From Clitopilus passeckerianus (lineage: Eukaryota > Basidiomycota > Agaricomycetes > Agaricales > Entolomataceae), in assembly GCA_944990035.1 (NCBI GenBank), contig CALYLX010000159.1, positions 930,001 through 994,000 of the forward strand: a stretch of 64,000 bases of DNA, given 5' to 3'. Below are positions 60,366 to 64,000 of the stretch, one piece after another; the first letter of the stretch is position 1; each line of letters opens with the position of its first letter. The notes below the pieces were generated by a model. It saw only the letters and a program-made list of their open reading frames with translations. It was not told the DNA's origin and did no database searches. The position numbers were made by a program, and so were the translations under genes.

Positions 60366-60475
60366 TCTGTAATAACTACCGTTTTCCGATTGCTAATATT
60401 ATAGTTCGTCAACGAATCACCATGTTCTATAATTCACACAAAATATTCAAATATACTAGCAAACAAATCAGTCGA

Positions 60476-61626
60476 CTAATAGGTGAACTTCTGTCCAACG
60501 ATGGTTTCGCTCAGGTCCCAGAGTTTGAGCGCATTCGTCCTGTCAAGTGCATAAGGCTTGAAATCATTCTCCGTCGCTATCTGACAGTCAAGAAGATAAC
60601 TTCCATTGCGATCTGGAGCGGTTATGCACGTCAGGAACTACACGAACGAGCTAGATGAGAAGAATAGAACATACCAGCAATATCATCGTCGAAGGCAGCA
60701 ACAAGGTACGTCGATGCACCTTGGGATATTGGCTTCCTCCTGCCCCCAGTCAAAGCTTCTTTATTCCCCATTTCTATATCAAGAGATCCTGCATGAATTG
60801 GCATTCGTGAGATTGATCAAATTCAGAAGCTAGATTTGGGCAGGAAACATACGTATAGCCTGCCAATCTTCTTCGGAGAGTTGTGCAGCTAGGTTAGTCT
60901 GTATGCCTCCCGGATGAACGCTGAACGAGAGAAGACCCTTTTTGCCTAACTTCTCTGCCAGCGCGACGGGAAGCAGCATAGTCGCCGTTTTTGACTGACC
61001 ATATGCCCTAAACTTTTCGTACGTGCTCCCGTTCTATAGTCGCATAATCAGTGAGCAAATCTGCCAAACACAACAAATAAACGCACTTCAAAGGACCAGT
61101 CATCGAACCTTACTGGGCCGAACCTATGGCCGGCACTACCAATCATGATAACCCTCGCACTCGGGCCGCTTGCAAGAATCTTGTCCATGATAAGGTTTGT
61201 GAATAAGAATGGGCCAATAAAGTTGGTGCCAAACTGCGATTCCACCCCATCTTTCGTGGTAACATAACCTGTAGTTACACCAGCCGCACTATTGATGAGG
61301 ATGTCGATGTTCTCGTTATAGGCATTGACCTCCTTCGCCGCTGCTCTGACTTCTTCTTGAGAACTGAGGTCAAGTTTGACAATGCGGACTTCGAGTTTGG
61401 GATTTTCTGCAAGGATTGCTTCCTTGGTCTTTTCAACCTTGGATATAGTACGTCCGGCCAGTATGAGGAGACGGGGGTGGTATTTCGCTACGGCCTGAAC
61501 AAAATAGGCTCCTAATCCACCTGGAGTGACACCAGAAACGAGGATGGTCTTTCCCTGTATCCTTGTGCTGTAGAAATCCGCAGTTTCCTCTGCGCTAGTT
61601 GTGTAGTCAAAGTTTGCAGGAGGCAT
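60476..61626 (-). CDS. Short-chain dehydrogenase/reductase (retinol-dehydrogenase-like), copy 1
   Basis: Exons 61626-61087, 61033-60853, 60788-60675 and 60612-60476 give 323 aa. An NAD(P)-binding Rossmann start (GKTILVSGVTPGGLGAYF), an NSAAG step, a catalytic Ser in MIGSAGHRFG and the active-site AYGQSKTA (Tyr and Lys four apart) make it a complete classical SDR of the retinol dehydrogenase / WW-oxidoreductase-like group. The glycine motif is altered (SGVTPGGLG instead of TGxxxGIG). Length, intron positions and neighbour show it is a tandem duplicate of the next gene. Substrate unknown. Confidence 0.88.
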
Positions 61627-62032
61627 CGATTTTGAGAATGTGGCGGCGATTCTCGAGTCCTCATCTTCCGATCCTCCTTTTATGTAGCCGTATTGGGAGT
61701 ATCATGTAAAAGTCTTTATGATGAGCGTGGTTGGATAGTACTTGGTTAACGTAGCGGTGGAGATCATAGTTCTTGACATCAGCCTCGGCTCGATTTCCGT
61801 CGGATATTCCCCGAACTTGGTTTGATGAGCGACATCATGTATTCACCATTCAATTCACCTATTCCGCTCTTTTGCAGCACCGTCAATGGAAGAGCAGCCG
61901 CAAAGGCCTACGGGAGTCTGCATTGCTACTTTGTTCCCTGCTGCAGGCACGCCAGCGGCGCAGCTTCTAAAATATCGAAAGTACGATGCATTCTGATTGG
62001 TGTTACAGGGTTGAATATATAGAACTTGTGGT

Positions 62033-63164
62033 CTACTCATACTTGAAGCTCTGCCCTACAATTTCTTCACTCAATTTCCAGAGCTTCTCTGCACTATCCT
62101 TGTCAAGGGCGAAAGGTTTGGCTTCTTCAGGTGCAACCCGGCAATCGACGAGATAATTCCCATTGTCCCCTGATAAGCCTCTGTATTAGCCAGACCTCCC
62201 AGAGCAGCGCGGTGTGAACTTACCGACGATATCTTTGTCGAAAGCTGCGACAAAGTAGGTTGAGACACCTTGAGATGGCGTCTTCATGACGAAAGCCGCG
62301 TTAGTGTCGGTCATATAGCCAAGTTCAACGTCCAGCTCGCCTAGTTGATGGACCGTCACTAAGAATGGCCAAAAAACAGGGGAGCGAACTCACGGATAGC
62401 TGCAAGATCTGTCTGATCCATGTGCAGGGCCAGATTGGTCCAGATACTACCGGGATGGACCGAGAAAGAAACAACTCCCTTCTTACCTAGTTTCTCTGCG
62501 AGGGAGATAGAGAATTGAATGTTTGCTGTTTTCGACTGGCCGTATGCCTTCAATTTATGATATCTTTTGCCGCCCTAAAGGGAATATCAGCATCCGGATG
62601 CAAGACAGAATAGAGTAGTCTTACAGAGAAATCCCAATCGTCAAATCGAATCGGGCTGAATCTATGCCCAGCACTTGAAACGTTAATGATCCTGGGACTG
62701 GGCCCGCTTGAAAGGATCGTGTCCATGATGAGATTTGTGAACAGGAAATGACCGATATGGTTCGTTGCGAACTGCGATTCGAGTCCGTCTTTCGTGGTGC
62801 TATAGGGGTGGGCCATGATCCCAGCGCTATTGACGAGGAGATCGATCGATTCTTCGTAGGAGTTAACTTCCTTTGCCGCTGCCCTCACGCTCTCCAGGGA
62901 ACTTAGATCAAGTTGTAGACGCCTAGTCTTAACATTAGGAGCGACTGCAGCAATGGCTGCCTCGACTTGGCCAACTTTTTCGAAGTTGCGAGACGCTAGG
63001 ATGAGGAGGCTTGGTTTGTATTTGGCGACAGATTCTGCGAATATGGCACCAAGACTTCCAGGAGAGGCACCTGTGACAAGGATGGTCTTCCCTTCAATCT
63101 GAGGAGCATACAGGTCTCCTGCTTCCTCTGCTGTGGTTTCAAATCCAAAGTTTGCAGGAGGCAT
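62033..63164 (-). CDS. Short-chain dehydrogenase/reductase (retinol-dehydrogenase-like), copy 2
   Basis: Exons 63164-62625, 62574-62394, 62340-62224 and 62169-62033 give 324 aa. Same architecture as copy 1: cofactor motif TGASPGSLGAIF, NSAGIMA, catalytic Ser in NVSSAGHRFSP and AYGQSKTA. First, second and fourth exons have exactly the same lengths as in copy 1 (540, 181, 137 nt), and both begin MPPANF. The two genes lie head to tail, 407 bp apart. The motifs here are nearer the SDR consensus than in copy 1, so copy 2 probably keeps the ancestral activity. Confidence 0.9.
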
Positions 63165-63935
63165 CAGGGAAATGAAGACCTAAACTTCCAGTGCATTCAT
63201 GCTTCTTATTCATACGGGGAACTAGTCCAGTGCCCGGATGACGGCCGTATTGATCTATTCGTGACGAGAGGCCACCTTATGCAACCATGATATGAGAGCC
63301 TGAGGTGGCTTACTCTGACAGTTCGTTGTCAATGTCATCTGAGGGAGAGGTTGGGATCGGGTTGGGTTTGAATCTTTAATTAATTTTGATTTACAATTTA
63401 GCCACGACTTGCCCACGACCGTCATACCCGATACACTGCTGGCGTCGGATACTGTTTCCGTCAAAAAATCTGCCAAAGAAACCTGGTATAGCTGTTTCTG
63501 GCCGGTTTCTATGGTAAAAAGGCGTGTTTTCTTTCCTTTTTCTGAGTCAAACACGTGCTGGAAGGGGTATGACAGGTTTCTTTGGCGTTTCCCAAGGTTT
63601 TCCATTGGAAAACGATATCGGCGCCAGAAGTGATATTCGTCCTACGACGTTGAACGATATGGCTACTCGACGTTGTAAACCGGACCGCATGGCATCCATA
63701 CATATTGCGTGCGTCTTCGGACAGATCTAAGAAAACGGGAGCTTTGCTGCCAATTTGTCTGCACCAAAGTTACCCAAAATAGGTCAACCAAACCCAGCTT
63801 CCTGAAAACTCGACGTTCAACGGCTTCTAGACTCTAAGGGATGAGAGGAAAACGGAGAGACGCCAGGAAAAGCTATCGTAGAAGTGCAGAACCTCCCTGG
63901 TGTACCAGCTTTCGTTGGCACTGACAAGCCTTGTA
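63165..63935. other. Intergenic region at the right end
   Basis: Promoter side of SDR copy 2. Overlapping short frames at 63255-63730 show no domain. Confidence 0.4.
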
Positions 63936-64000
63936 ATGGCTCTGCTCGTCCAATACAGACCCCGACTCTTTCGTTCCCACTCCTTTCACCATGTCGATGC
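63936..64000 (+). CDS. Possible 5' end of a gene running off the window
   Basis: An ATG at 63936 opens a frame to the right edge with a basic, Ser/His-containing N-terminus (MALLVQYRPRLFRSHSF) that could be a mitochondrial presequence. Too short to judge. Confidence 0.18.
   Translation, partial: MALLVQYRPRLFRSHSFHHVD

Noticed and set aside
60197..60658. 153-codon plus-strand frame
   Set aside because: Overlaps the end of the MFS pseudogene in another frame and the last exon of SDR copy 1 in antisense.
1..64000. tRNA and rRNA genes
   Set aside because: I looked for B-box-like motifs and cloverleaf halves and found none I could support by eye; a tRNAscan run would settle this.
1..64000. Intact transposons (reverse transcriptase, DDE transposase, helitron)
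   Set aside because: No catalytic motif of these families was seen in any long frame, although the debris-rich regions may hide degenerate copies.

Overview
The window reads as nuclear DNA of a mushroom-forming basidiomycete (Agaricomycetes). Almost every gene I could model is cut by many 43-80 nt GT-AG introns, the codon use is balanced, and several families are typical of this group: a mycocypin, an I66-type beta-trefoil protease inhibitor, a TPR-CHAT protein, NACHT-ankyrin proteins and a LysM/GH18 chitinase. Exon models were built by hand. Where I give an exact exon list, phases and total length were checked to be a multiple of three.

Left part (1-17.8 kb): the 3' end of an unknown gene, a mycocypin-like cysteine-protease inhibitor (765-1410, -), a weak hypothetical gene (4069-5193, -), a TPR-CHAT caspase-like protein of 961 aa (7562-10615, -), then about 6 kb without a gene I can name.

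Centre (16.8-38.4 kb): an intact NACHT-ankyrin receptor of 1797 aa (18065-23881, +) with an N-terminal membrane segment and 27 ankyrin units, many nearly identical at DNA level. Three decayed antisense pieces of the PWP2 gene lie around and beyond it (about 16.8-17.7, 24.1-25.4 and 27.7-28.0 kb). A 27-exon secreted chitinase (28384-33131, -) carries two LysM domains, a chitin-binding domain, GH18, Cys-rich repeats and a C-terminal DUF4329-like HxH domain. A 5'-truncated, frameshifted NACHT-ankyrin pseudogene (34.2-37.5 kb, +) and an I66-type inhibitor (37731-38383, -) follow.

Right part (39-64 kb): housekeeping genes PWP2/UTP1 (39243-42505, +), a fucosyltransferase-like type II membrane protein (43069-44748, +) and a 71-aa probable mitochondrial protein (45266-45592, +); a damaged multi-pass membrane gene; small single-TM proteins; a long gene-poor stretch; a broken MFS transporter (58.6-60.4 kb); and two tandem SDR genes with identical intron positions (60476-61626 and 62033-63164, -).

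The 0.7-38.4 kb segment looks like an accessory, defence-like neighbourhood: a caspase-like protease, a STAND receptor with homogenised repeats and its dead paralogue, protease inhibitors and a killer-type chitinase, with much gene debris. That these genes act together is inference from adjacency only.
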